From Cheiracanthium punctorium (lineage: Eukaryota; Arthropoda; Arachnida; Araneae; Cheiracanthiidae), in the NCBI GenBank assembly GCA_038373885.1, contig JAWZYV010006201.1, positions 992,001 to 1,056,000 of the forward strand: 64,000 bases of DNA. The letters run 5' to 3'. A program made the position numbers and the translations under genes. Below the pieces are notes generated by a model, which saw only the letters and a list, made by a program, of their open reading frames with translations, was not told where the DNA came from and searched no databases. Of this stretch, positions 1 to 13,400 are shown in pieces (position 1 is the stretch's first letter; the number at the start of each line of letters is the position of its first letter).

Positions 1-1340
1 GAGTTTAATTTAACGCCTATCATCGTGTGCAACTTATAGACGCAGTTCCAAGATACTGGATCCATAGAGAAAAAGCCTGGGCAAGGTCATCCAAGAGAAG
101 TTGCTTCTTTTTTGATAGCCAGAGACACTGACATAGTTTTTGTGCCATCATGTTGCAGTTATCTCAGATTTGCACTCATGACGTCAACGTTTCATCATGA
201 TTTAAATAATTTTTCACTTTTTTAGATTCCACATCACTGGGTTTAATTCGAATTATATGTGTAACGAAAATGTTCTTTTCCTACAGTGCGGAGAACAGGT
301 TATTCAGCTAGTAGCTTATAATTTAAAAGTATATATAGTTATAGAAATACCATGACAAATAATCTTTCTGTTCCCTGAGATAGGGTATGTTTGATTTTAT
401 TTTTTACAACTATGCTTCTTGTTTTTTCATTTAATGTTTACATTTCATGCTACGTTTTGCAGCTTTTACTTTCAATATTTATGCTTAAATGTTTAATTAA
501 AAATCAAATGCATAAAGAATAAAGGTTGTCAATTCAATTCTATTAAGTGAAATATTTTTATTACGTGAGAAAGGTGAACTGACTTGTCATTAAAATGCTG
601 GTTGTTATGTGAAATCAAGTACAGTGCACTGTAATAAGAATGTGTGTATTTGATCAGAATTTTATTTTTTAAAACTTTATCTGTGAAATACCCATCAAAA
701 ATTTTTAATCAGATATTATAGTATACATTTTACTATTTGTGTGTAAAATTTGGTGGAAATTGAAAATGGAGCACTTCACAAAATTAGCTGCTGAATTATT
801 CACTCTGTCAACCAAAAAATGAGAAATAAACTGATTTTACAGTTACTGTAACAAAGCTGTACAATATTGACCTTGCTTAATTGAAAATGTGTCTTTTTCT
901 GATCAAAACAACACGAATTTGAAGTTTGTAGTGAGACATTTTAAGAAAGCTATGGCTATTTATGTGTGTATAAGTGTTATTCAAGATAGCATCCGACAGG
1001 GCATCTCCGATGTAGTTTAAAAACACTATAAAATAAATCAATTGTAAAAATATAAGCTTCTTTCCAAGTCCGTAGCAAATCAAATTATTCTTTTTAAAAA
1101 ATTCCATAGAAACTACGGAGAATCTGTAGTAGTTGGCATCTCTGGTTTCAGCAAGAATTTGAAATTGAATGTTTCATTATTTCTCTTTCAAATACCATCT
1201 ATTTAAAAGAGATGAATTACATAACAACCTTAAGAAGGATGAAGAACCAATAAACTTTTCAGCAATTCGCTCTAGCTTAATTATTGTTAAAAGATGTGTT
1301 TGTTAACTAAATAACAAGGATAAAAAAGAATGTTTATATA
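1..1340. other. Intronic, no gene seen
   Basis: This AT-rich stretch should be part of the IPO4 intron after exon 21. I see no exon-like segment with IPO4 similarity on the minus strand and no element with readable ends. Confidence 0.5.
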
Positions 1341-2179
1341 CAGGATGCCCTAAAAAGGTGGAAACATGCTTTAATTCTTTATCTATCAGAGATAAGAGGG
1401 CAATGTCAATTCAAAAAATGTTCAAAAAGTTACACTTTAAAAATTTGTATAGGACACCTGTGCAAAAAAATTCGAAATTATTCAAAGGTTCCCCATATAC
1501 TAATGAAGTAATGTACAAAATTTGAAAATTACAGTGGAACCTGCTAAAGTGACTGCCTTAGTCGAGAGACCACCTGTCTATTGTGACTACTTTTGTGCAA
1601 TTTCTCTTTTACAAACACCACACTTTACCGCCTTTGTATGGTGACCAAGTGGTCAGATTAAACAGGTTCCACTGTATAGCTTAAACAGTGCCAGAAACAT
1701 GAAAGTAAATATATGCTGACTTAAACTGCTTTTCTATAGTTCTAGAAAGGAAAAAAAAATCATTTTGTATGGGAGGTCATGGATGTGATGGTCAATCACG
1801 CTGGATGATCACATGTCAGGGGTTGTACAAAAATTAAGAAAGAAAATAACTTTTTACACTCTAGCAATAAACATTTACATTCAAATTCATGTATAGCCTC
1901 GGACCATCTATGTTAAAGATATCTTCTCCAAGACATTTTATAATGAAAGTATTAAATTTTGAGTACCACCTCATTAGTGTATGGGATACATTTAACTAAT
2001 TAAAAAAATTTTGTATTGGGATCATATATAAATTTAAAATCTAACTTTTTTTAATTGACAAGAATTTTTTTCTTAGTCTTTCTATCTACCTTATTTTGAA
2101 CATTTCTTTAATTTACATTGCCCACTTATCTCTAATAGATAAAGAATTAAAGCACATTACTACCTTTCGGGACACCATG
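1341..2179. mobile_element. TA-flanked inverted-repeat element (mariner-like MITE), 839 bp
   Basis: The ends are inverted copies of about 80 bp. The left end starts CAGGATGCCCTAAAAAGG and the right end, reverse-complemented, starts CATGGTGTCCCGAAAGGT. Both then share GCTTTAATTCTTTATCTAT and AGAGATAAG. TA flanks both ends, as for Tc1/mariner insertions. No transposase is seen. A second, smaller MITE is nested at 1532-1674. Confidence 0.8.
1532..1674. mobile_element. Nested pogo-like MITE, 143 bp
   Basis: The element begins CAGTGGAACCTG and ends CAGGTTCCACTG, a perfect 12-bp terminal inverted repeat, with TA on both sides. This CAGTGGAACC end is typical of pogo/Tigger-derived MITEs. It sits inside the 1341-2179 element and is therefore younger. 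Confidence 0.85.
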
Positions 2180-3315
2180 TATACATATCATGCGTTTCAG
2201 GATTTTGCATGAATAAGTGAGGTAATTTATCTCTTCTCACTGCAAGCTTTGAAGTTTAGCAAAGCTTGAGTATGTTATTGCTCCAGGCAAACACACAAAC
2301 ATACTTTTGCTTCCAATGAGGAGTTGATTCTTAAGCTTTTGCATGCAAATATTAGTACTACAAACAGTTATTTGTTTAGTAATGGTTATTTTAATCATGC
2401 ATGATGCCTAGTTTTACATTAATTAATTAAAAACTTCATATTGAAATAATAAATGCTGCATTTTTCCCCCAGACATATTAATGTTAATTTGAAATTATCA
2501 ATCAATTGTAAATACAATGGCTCAACTGTTCACTTGCATCCGAGCAGCTTCTATCACAAATGTAGTCTTAAGAGCATCAAAATTGGCTTACTAAAACAAA
2601 TATTTTTATGATTTTAATTACACATTGTCTACCACTAGTTAAAATAGGTTAATATTTTTGTTGCCACAATAATTAAGTAAAAATCAAATATTGCCATAGT
2701 TTTTAATAAATTTCCACACTTGTTTTTAATCTGTTAATTACAAATTATACATATATATATATATATATAATTTTGCTTTTATAGGGTGCAAATATAACTG
2801 AAACTACTATATTATGTCAATAACTATTTGTTTTTAAATGCAGTTATACACCTTAATAATAAATAATTACAGTTTTGATCCACATTAATTAAGAACTCTC
2901 CAATGAGAAGAGAAAAGCTCATTTATTACAACTTAAATTAAGAAATGATCTTAAGTTTAACTTAAAGTAATACTAATAATGTTACAGAATGTAATATAGG
3001 TCAGTAAAATCAGAATATAATTTCAAAAGCTTTAATTCAATGAAATTATATATTACAGCTTCATAATGCTGAAAAGGCTGACACACATTTCTGGGGAGAT
3101 TACTGTGTTCCTATATATTTAACAAAATTATCATTCCTTATTAACAAGATGCTTCTATAAAAGTTTTTGAACACTTTCAATAAATTAAAAAATATAGCTC
3201 AGACTAAAAGCAAAAGCAGAGAACTTTAAGTTTAAAATCAATAGTTAAAGCAAACATTCAGTAATTAAATTTCAGCCATCACTTCATTAAAAACACATAT
3301 TTTAAAAGGACATAC
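2180..3315. other. Intronic, no gene seen
   Basis: This is AT-rich intron DNA next to exon 21, with a short TA microsatellite near 2749-2769. I see no other feature. Confidence 0.5.
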
Positions 3316-3479
3316 CTGCTCTAAATTCAAGATTTCCAGTTTCTATATGAGCTTGATTTAAAGAGAAGCAAAACTGGCCAAGTGCAGTGATTGCAGATCT
3401 TCTCACTTCATCAGACGGACTTTCTACAAGCTTTTTAACTTCGTTAAAACAAGCTTCAATGTGAGTAAGAAAAGGCAAT
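3316..3479 (-). CDS. IPO4: IPO4 exon 21 (last exon in the window)
   Basis: This exon encodes about residues 703-757, with LPFLTHIEACFNEVKKLVE and ALGQFCFSLNQAH. Human IPO4 has FLPYMESVFEEVFKLLE and ALGQFCCALHKAC here. The acceptor is TTTTTAG and the donor GTATGT in phase 1, so the gene continues to the left. I found no further exon in 1-3315. Confidence 0.93.
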
Positions 3480-6400
3480 CTAAAAATAAATAAATAAATA
3501 ATAGAGTGCTTTATTTTATTCTTTAAGTGGGAAGGGGTTAGTAAAATAGTAATCGCAGAATGCAATATGACTAAAATACAATTAATAACTTTTAGCACTG
3601 CAATAACCTCCAAATATTGATGAATGCAAACATTTCTAATCAATGGTTAGATGTACATATAACAATGTATGAACTCTAACCTACTAACTACCTAGCTGAA
3701 TGTTACAAAAAGCATATAGGTAGTCTTCTATTGAAACAACTGCAGGATTTATTAACGAAAGATTCCTTATCACTGCTTACCTCTTTAAAAAAAAAAATTA
3801 TTCTTCATTAAAACCCTTAATTAGGAATATTTTGCTGTAATAAATCCCTTTTTTTTTACCTGAAATAATTAATTATTGCAGTTATTTTTTGAATAAAAAA
3901 AATGCCAATTAAGTTTATTCAATTACTTTTACCATTAGTTTTCCTGACCAGTGTTCGAATTCAAGAATCTAAGTCATTTCCTGGGAACGAAAATCATCAA
4001 GCCATGGCTACCATTCTATTTTTAGTTAATATTTTCTAAAGTAATTAGAATTTCCAAAACTTAATTCGGCTGACTGACATTTCTGAGAGAAAAAAAAAAA
4101 AAAAAAAGGAAATGTTTACTTTTTCAAATCCCTATTCTTCTATGATTATTGTGTGTAGACTTCAGTGGAAGAAGAACAAAGTATTTTCTCCAAATATACA
4201 CCCTGATTGATAAGTACCTTTATGTGTGTTGCTTTACAAAGGTTTAATTATTAAAAAATTTAATGAATTAGGAATACAATAGGAATACTTAATTTCTGGT
4301 TCACTCAAAAGAAATATTTACTTTTTCAGCCCTCACTCTTTTGAAATTACTGTGTGTGGACTTCAGCGGAAGAAGGACAATATTTTGTCTCAAAATATAA
4401 ATCCCGATTAATAAGTACCTTCTATGTATGCGTTGTTTTACAAACTTTTAATAATTTAAACCCCTCCTGGTTTCTCAGACGACAAAAACAAGTTTTGATG
4501 TAAACCTTTAACTCAAAACAATGTATAAAATATATATATATATACACTTTGGTCCGTATAAAGCTTAGGTACATTTAATTATATTTTTTTGAAAGACTAC
4601 TTCTTTGATACATGTATTGAATACAAAGGTGTTTTTATATTATTTCTACTTACCCTACTTCTTCAGCTATTTCTTTCAGAGCTAAACAAGCTGCTTCTTT
4701 CTCTTCCATGTATGAATTTTCAACACTGTAACTGAAACAACAAAAATTTAAATCGGAGATTCAGTATTTCTGAAAATTTATTTTATAAATACAATGTGGA
4801 ATACTTTTTTAAATTGTGGAATTTTTGTCAGTCTTAAATAGCTACATTATTATTATTATTATTACAAAAGTGTCAAACACTCTTTACTCTATAAATGACA
4901 GTTTTTAAGATGAATCAAAGTAAATAAATATTAATTAATATTAATAAAGAATAATGAACTGAATGAAGGCATCACAAATAAGATAATTGCTAAAAACATA
5001 GCACAATTAGAGTTAAAATAGTATAAATGCAAATTCCAACTCTATTCCATTTTCTAGAATTAACATTTGCAAAACTGCATAGCTTTAAAATACAAGACTA
5101 TCGACAGGCAAGAGAAAATATTAAAACTATTCCAATACTCAGCTTAAAAAAGATTCCTATATTTGCAATTTCTCAGATTAGTAAATGACAAAAATTTCAG
5201 ATGGCCAGAATGCTTGTCAAGTCCTAGATTTTGACATTACTTAATATCACAGACCTGCATACTGAGGAATATGAAAATGACATCAATGTTTATTGATTAA
5301 ATCTATAGATGGACAACATATACATTAAAATAATAATACAGGGTTTCTACAGATTTCACAGCTTTTGCTTCCCTAACTTTTCCTGACATCTATCACGCTC
5401 TTCCCTGACTTTCCTTCCCTGAATAGATGATATATTTGCTGTTAGGTTCAAACAGCAAATATTATCTAGCGTGCTTTCCCGAATTTTGTGTTTCTATTTT
5501 TAACAGTACATCCTTTAATTAATAACTTTTTATATATTTTGCCTCTTTTTTCACAAATAATAATAAAATTAATATATACAAGAATCTTATTTGACATCAC
5601 TGGATTCTAACAAAAACCCTGTTTGATAATAATTTAGGATAAAATTAAGCATATTTCAACTGCACAAGCATATGCTCATAAAGAACACATTTTAAAATTA
5701 TTTATAAGGTAAAATGAGAAAATGAAAATAAAACAATTTCTATACTTAGGTTCAAACAGCAAATATTTTCTTGATTTTACCACAAAATTCAATTTTTCTT
5801 GCATTTTCCTAACCTTTCTTCAATTTCTGCTAATTTCCCTGACTTTTTCCCCAAACCCCTGACTTTCCCTCACCAAAACTCATTTCCCAGACTTTCCCGG
5901 TGTGTAGAAACCCTGTAATAATATTTTGAGTGTGAAAATAAAATACTATAAACTATCACAGCAATAAAAATTCTGAGATAAAATCTATTTCAAAAGGCAC
6001 TTGGTTAAAGTGTTGACAAATAACATCAAGCATGCCATCTATTTACTACCAACTACAAGGTTATTGTTTTATTTTACATCAGTGCATTGTTGTAAGCATT
6101 TCTTGAAGCTGTCATGCATATGAATGTAGAGACATTCTGAAATGGCATCTACCCCCCCCCCCCCACAAATAATACCATTCTCTTTCCGGGCAATCATTTG
6201 CAGTGGCACAGTACTCACATTTGAAATGTGTCAGCTGGCTTTGTGCCACCCTATATAACACAGTGTAACATTGATATCTGGAAGTCAAAGGGAAGGGACA
6301 CTAAAAAAATTTGAGATAGAGTTTTCGGGATTAAAAGGTGAAATAAAAGAGGGGATACGTTTGTAAGGAGACACTATTTGAGATATCCAGATTTTGAAGA

Positions 6401-9400
6401 TAATAAGGTTAAGCTGCATCACAATATAATTAAATACTTCAGAAAGGCCAATACCATATTAAAAAAAAAAAAAGTTACAAATGACTGTTTTACAGAATTC
6501 CTAATTCATCGCATACATGCCAGTCTGGGCAAATTAACATCAGTATAATTATGTGCTCATTTCAGTAAATTTCCACTTCATATCTGTAAAACTAAGTTTA
6601 TTTTTTGTTACTAATAATTAGTACTCTTGTTACTCCTAGCTAAACTAAGTCTATTTCTTGTCAAAATGTTCTCTAAAAAAAGATAAGTAAAGAATAAAGA
6701 GAAAGAAGGAAAGGAAAACACCATTTTCATTAACCCCCTTGCTGCTCATCCCGCGATTTCCACGGTAAACTCAAATGTAACAAAATTTGCTCATCCCGCG
6801 ATTATTGCATGCAGGTGTTTTTCTTCCTGTATTACAGCATCTCGCGTTTAACCAGTGAAATAAATTAGATACAGTGTTAGACTTTTAATTTAGGTTTTGA
6901 CCAACAGATGTCATTAATTGTCCACTAAATTGTGGCATTTGAAGGTTGTACTCGGTATGTAATGATCTAACTTCACTTGTTTGCCGCCTTGTCTAATCAG
7001 AAATGGCTGCTAGAAATCATTCAGCAATTGACAGAATGTATATTCCGAATGATTTATGAGATTTTGAAAGAGATTTTAGTTTTGATAGTGATTTAGATTT
7101 TTTTGGACTGCTTCTCAGACGGCGATGAATCTGACCATGATTCAATAAACCTGCAAAGTGTTAGGCAGTGGTACATTTTCTTATATTATGTAATAAATGC
7201 AAATTAACTGTAATTCAATTGAGATTTTTTTTTTTTTTTTTTTTAATGTAATAACATCTGAAATTGGTTTTTCTGAAGCTTAGTTTCTCATGATAAAAAT
7301 CTATATTAAAAAACTTTTCTAGAAAGAAAAAATGCACATTTCAATTCTCCAATGTATATAGATTTGAAATATGAAAAAAAAAAAAAAAATCCCACAATTT
7401 TTTAAGCAATTTTGGTCCACAAATTGAGCAGTCGGATGGTTAATAACAGAGCCTACTATACTCATTTTTTTTTTTTTTTTTTTCCTTTCCTGGATTTCTA
7501 GAGAGGAGGGCTGCTTAAAAAAATTCAATTTAAAATAGGAATCAAGATTTTATTTTTACGGTATTGGAGCTTTTTAAATGATGCAGTACTAAAGGAAAAA
7601 TATTTACTCTCAAGAAGGATGGGAAAAGATTGAATTGAAAACCTGAACCTGCTCTATTCAATGAAGTTTTTTTCTTTATTGCTTTCCTTGACAGATGTGA
7701 AGAGAGGTAAAAATATTAAATTTATATTAGGAGTTAAATGTTACTTTTACGGTATTGGAGCTCAAAATAAAAGAGTTCAAAAGGGAATATACATTTTGTC
7801 TAAATGGTTAGGAAAAGATTAAATTTAAAAAAAAAAAAAAAAATGGAGAACATTGAAAATTACAGAGGGGAAAAAAAAAAAGTAAAATTACTCGTCATAT
7901 ATGTGCGCTGGCAAATATAGCCATATATTTTACTGATATTCTGTAAAAGTTGGAAGGTATGCCATTGGTTGTAGCTAATTTAAAGAACTGCTGCATTCTT
8001 CAGCAACTATGAACTATCATAACATAGTTAATGACATTGATTGAAAAAAAAAAGTTTCAACTTAAATTTGAGCCCTTGCATACATAGTCCAAATGAAAAT
8101 ATGTTTCATTAGCACTCTATGTTGTACTATATGTTTTAGCTATAAACTTAAGCCTATGGAGGGGTGGAGGAAATAATTACAAAAACTAGTCATACCCAGT
8201 AATATCATCATCATCATCTTCCTCCTCTTCATCATCAAACTGCAAGTTATCCTCCTTCATGTCACCATTTTCAACTTCATCTTCATCTGCATCTTCGAAG
8301 AGAGTAAAACCAGTTGAGTTATCGCCACATCGGGTCTAAAAGAACAGAAAATATTATGACTACTATTAGCTGAGTTCACAATCTAAAACTTATTTAAAAA
8401 TTCATCACCTATTACAACGATATCGTAACAATTTACTGGACTTTTAAGCCTCCAAGCCACTCACGTGAAATCAAGTTGTCCGCACAGAGTTGGCTGAACA
8501 AGAGCATATGTGATGGGGTTTACAAACTATCATCGTACTGAATTTCATCATTTCAAATGTTAATACTAATTGGTGTAAATTGGCATGTAACACTGCGGGG
8601 AGGGGGGGGGGGGAGGAGATGTTACTTATTATATATTATTTCGAATAGGTGATCATCTTAAAATTTTCTTGAGGTGGCAATTGCCATCCTCATTCCTTTA
8701 GTAAGTTATGCCTTAATACAGCAGTTAGTATCTCAATTGTTATTAATACAATTAGTATCTTACTGTAGTTATATCAATTCGAAAAAAATCTGCAATCTGT
8801 AATTTTGAACTACTGTTGTCCAAACAGGGGGGGGGGGGGGGCGACATCACGGAATACCAAGAAAACTATTATGAATGATAAATTTTAACAATTATTTTTT
8901 TTAGTTTAGTTAGTTTATTTTTTAGCCCCTAATTTCATTTTTAAAAAAAATCAAAATTTATTTAAAAAATAAAAAAAAAGGATTTTGCATAAAATCTTAG
9001 AAGAAAAAAAAAGTAGAGTTAACAAGTATGTACTTGATATTTGAAAATTATGAGCTTTGTGTGTAACAGTTTGTATAACTCTTATTTCTTATACTTTTTA
9101 ATTTAGTGTAAAACTGACATAATCCCTATTATTTTCAAAACACACACAATTCTGCTTTCTTGAATAGTTTAGCTGCTCTCTTTCAAAAACATAAATAATT
9201 TTATGCTGTTAAAAATCACCAACATAAGAATTATGATGCTTATATTTTCATTTTTTGTTTAATATCTTCTAAAATAACATGAATTTCAAAATTTAAGTCA
9301 GATGACTGACATCCCTGAATGTAACAGACCTTTTTACGATTGCTCATCTCATTTGTTTGACATGATCTAGTTTCAAAGAAAATAGCAAAAAAACTTGATT

Positions 9401-10449
9401 TGGAGTTACATACTACATACATGAAGACCTGCTATAGCTGTTTAGCTGCCCGCCTTTCTAGATTATTCCTATGTTTTGAACAGCAATGACTCCCTTAATT
9501 AACTATAATAATTTAAAACCTGCTATGGGGGTGACAAATACTAAATCATGAATCTGCAATTTTAATTAGACAATGAAACTATATACGTATATAGATTTTT
9601 ATTACATGACACGGTAAATTACAAATATTTCATAATATAAAATGAAACTGTTTATTGCGATTATTTCAAATTTGCATGCTTTAAGCTAAAATATAGCTAC
9701 ATCTGGTGCTTGGTGAAAACATTTGGTTATTCTTTGAGCACACTGATGTAGAGTAAACATTACATCAATATTTCAACTATATGTGTTATCAATTATGATT
9801 TTCTTAACTGAAACCTTACATTTCCATATTTTAAAAATTATTACAACTAATTATATAGCATTGTCTTGATACTAATATCTAATATTTAATACTTTTTTTA
9901 ATAACTTTAGTACTTTAGTCAACATTTGAGAATATTTAATCTGTATTCAGAAGGGCAGCATGATTAACAGACAAAAAGATAATTATAGCTGTGTAACAGT
10001 TCATGAGCATATAATTATCAAACATTCCTGACAACTGAGAATAGAAAACAATCTGACAATATCAGGGGTCAGAGCCACTCGTTCCCTCAAAAAAAGTTGA
10101 TTTAGTGACTATTTTTGCAAAAAAAGTGACCATTTTTATGAAAAAAAGTGACTATACATGAAATTTTATTAAGTATATGTTATATGTGAAAAAAGAATGA
10201 ATATGTGAAGCTTGCTTTATTAGAAGTATATTTTACAAACAATACTAACAATAAAATGATAAAAAAAGTCAGGCTATATAGCTGTTTCGATCAAAAAAAT
10301 TTTGAGCTTCTTCTCTGTAGATATATTTTCATTCACTGTCTAGGAAAGACTGGACTGTGAAGGACTACTATTTCTACTGAAGATTGAAATTTTTTCGATT
10401 GAAACAGCAATATGGCCCTACAAATATCTTTTAAGGTGGTATTTTTTTT

Positions 10450-10499
<50 letters not shown>

Positions 10500-13400
10500 T
10501 TTTAATGTTTTAAATAACAGTTATTTTGAGTGCTTTTGTTAATCAATACAATTTTTTTAGACATTAAAATAAAAAAATTAGTTTAATTGCTCATTTTGCA
10601 ATTAAAAAAATACTACATAGATGAAAGGCTTTGGTGGTAAAGCTGAAATTAAAAGAAATAAAAAAATTTAGTTTGAACTAAAAATGCTTAGTATTTTATT
10701 TAGTCTATTATTTTGCAATCAAAATAATAATAAAAATACAACGTTGAATATAATTTTGGTCTTTGCATTATTCTCTACTCAAATTTCATTTTTCCTTTAC
10801 AAATTTTGAAATTAGGCTGGATCTCTTCTTCTCGATACTCTTTTCAAGGTTTAAAACTTCTTTATCAAGTTATATTTCTTCGCACTTTAGGTTCTCAACA
10901 CCTTCCATCATTCCTTGAGCCAAATGAATTTACTGAGTGTTACCTTTAAAGGTTGCTGGTTTTAGCCTCTTACTGGCTTCCTCAAATAATTTTTCTCTGA
11001 CTTCTTTTTTTTCCTCGGTATTTTTTTCGAGCTTCTTTTAAATCATCTAAATCAGCTTTTATCCTTTTTGCTTTAATTTTATTTTCTGCTTCTTCTGCAT
11101 CTCTCTTCTTTTTCTGTACTACTTTTTTGCTTTCACTTTTTCTTTTCTGCTCTTCATAGTACAATGTATAGTTGTGATGAGCATTTTGGGCTGAATTCAG
11201 CAGCTCTTTTGTAATTGGTACATTAGAAGGGTTGTTATCAAACAATTTTAAACCATCTATAACATTTAATCTTGCATTTAAAGTTCGTTCATTCATCGCA
11301 GCTCTCTCCCCTGTTAGGATTTTTGATGAAAGAAAAAATCTTCTCTCAACATCTGCACTACCATGATATATAGTTAAACACATTTTCACAAACTTTTCAA
11401 TAGTGGGATACTTTGAGTTACCAGAGTGGTTTTTAATTTTGGAGTGGTTTTCATTACATTCGATGTTTGATTTACACGAATCTATGAAATGAAGTAGTTC
11501 GAAGAAAGAGGTGGGGAAGTGAGAAAATTCTAAAGCCATTAAGCATTTTTGTTTTAATTTTACTGTGATAACTTGTGCATCTTTTTTTTTTTCGGGGGGG
11601 GGGGGGGGGGAGCACAGATTTGGGCGCAGAATTTTTGAAAAGTATGCTTTTTGCATCAATATGTATCAAGGCATTTCATTTGCCGCGGTTGTTGCGCCAC
11701 TGCTATTATTTTAACACATTGAAAAATAATGCCTTTCTAATGAATCTCAGAACTTTAATTTTAACCTTAGCATTAATTAGATACAATATTTAACCAGGGA
11801 TGAGAAAGCACAAGATGAAAAAGGAGTACAAGTGCCTGAGCTAAAATTTATCCATCAAAAGATTTCTGCGTGTGCAGGGGTCGATTAAGGAATTTTTTTC
11901 AGGGTCCCATTTTTGAGAATTTCAATGCTCAATTTTATGAAGTACAACACTTATTTTCGTAAATTTTCCTGCCAATTTATAATAAAAGTCACTTTTTTGT
12001 TAAAATAATTGATAAAAAATTAAAATATAGGGTAAAATACGAATGAAGGGCCGTTTTAATCGAATATATTTTTGTGAAGGGGCCATTTTAATCAATTGTA
12101 ATTTTGTGAAGGGTCGCAAAACGGAAGCAATTTTCGTTCTGCGGCAATCCTTGTTGTACCAGATAGTTTTTACAATTAAATTTTACCCACAAAACAAATT
12201 ATTTCATTTATAAGTAAATATTTAGTAATTAACTTTAGATAGAGAAAATTCAGTAAGGAAAAATAGGCTATCACTATTCAAAAAGAGCATTTTAAGCAAT
12301 TTCATAAAATCAAAGGCAGACTTAATGTAAAACTTAGACTGCGTCCCTGGGCGCAGCACACAAGGAGTGCCAAATTGCTTATAAAACTTTTCCCAGTTGT
12401 ATTTCGGTAAGTAGGAGGGGGCGCAAAATTTTTAGTTGTCCCCGGGCACTGAAAAACCTATCGACGCCTTTGCAAGTAATTGCATAATAATGATAAAATT
12501 CCAATCAATGGTTAGCTTATATAATGAAATGCTGTTAAATACATTGTTGTGCTATTATGCAAACGTGAAAGCCAAATTACTTTGGAAAAGACGTTATCCG
12601 ATCTTCCTTCTTGACCCACTCGCAAGTCAACAAATGCCCCCGGAACACAAAGGCACCTCAACATCAATTAAATGTTATTTAGGGAGAGCACACATGCCAT
12701 TGCTCATTCAAAGGTGAAAGGTGCGGTCACCCTTTTCAGAGTACACTTAAATCTAAAAGTCTGCGAATTGTCAAGGAAGTTTAGCACACTGCTTAACCAG
12801 TTCGCTTGATGTTGTGGGATTAAGGCCAATTATCTGCACAAGGGATCTAGGCCTACGGATGGGGTGCCCTCCGTGGGGGTCTTTTAAAGGGGTCTAACCC
12901 GTACTTATGCTAAGATTCGGAGGAAACCACGGAAAACTCCGAACGGTTAGGTGGGCAGACGCGACCTGGTTTTGAACCAGGCACCTTCCGTCTCCCAGTT
13001 CAAAGTGCTATGCCACTGGTCGGGCCCTGTTCGCTTGAAAAGATGCAACAAAGAAGACTACTCCTGTGATCAGTGGTGTTTCCCTGGCAAGTATTCGAAT
13101 GCTCTGCTGGGAACTAGCTTTGTGCAATCATTGGATACCGGAGGATTCATCACTGAAAAGAAGCAACGAAAAAAAAACTCCTGTTCTATGAACAGTATTG
13201 CTTCCAAGAACGGGTCTTTCAGTGCATTTGCCCTTAAAATTATTTTTATGGGGGACCCATATTAGATTGTGAAACATTTTTAATGCTAAAATAAAACAAA
13301 AAATCTCATTATTGCAAATGCTAAGGCAGGGAAAGAGCCTTCAAAAATATCTTTAACACTGTGCTTTTTTTTTTACGAACTGAAATTGGCAGCTGCAATT

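Noticed and set aside
1..3315. Further IPO4 exons left of exon 21
   Set aside because: I scanned for the next family segments on the minus strand and saw none with splice sites. The intron appears to run off the window.
3302..3643. A 113-codon minus-strand open frame taken as a separate gene
   Set aside because: Only 3316-3479 is coding. The rest is intron read-through upstream of the acceptor of IPO4 exon 21.
11472..11793. Frames with proline or glycine runs on either strand near 11.6 kb
   Set aside because: They are created by a homopolymer run of about 15 G inside the hAT element.
12951..13030. A tRNA gene suggested by box A and box B
   Set aside because: The cloverleaf arms do not pair well, and the tRNA-like part continues into a body shared with another copy at 61.4 kb. 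It is a SINE head.
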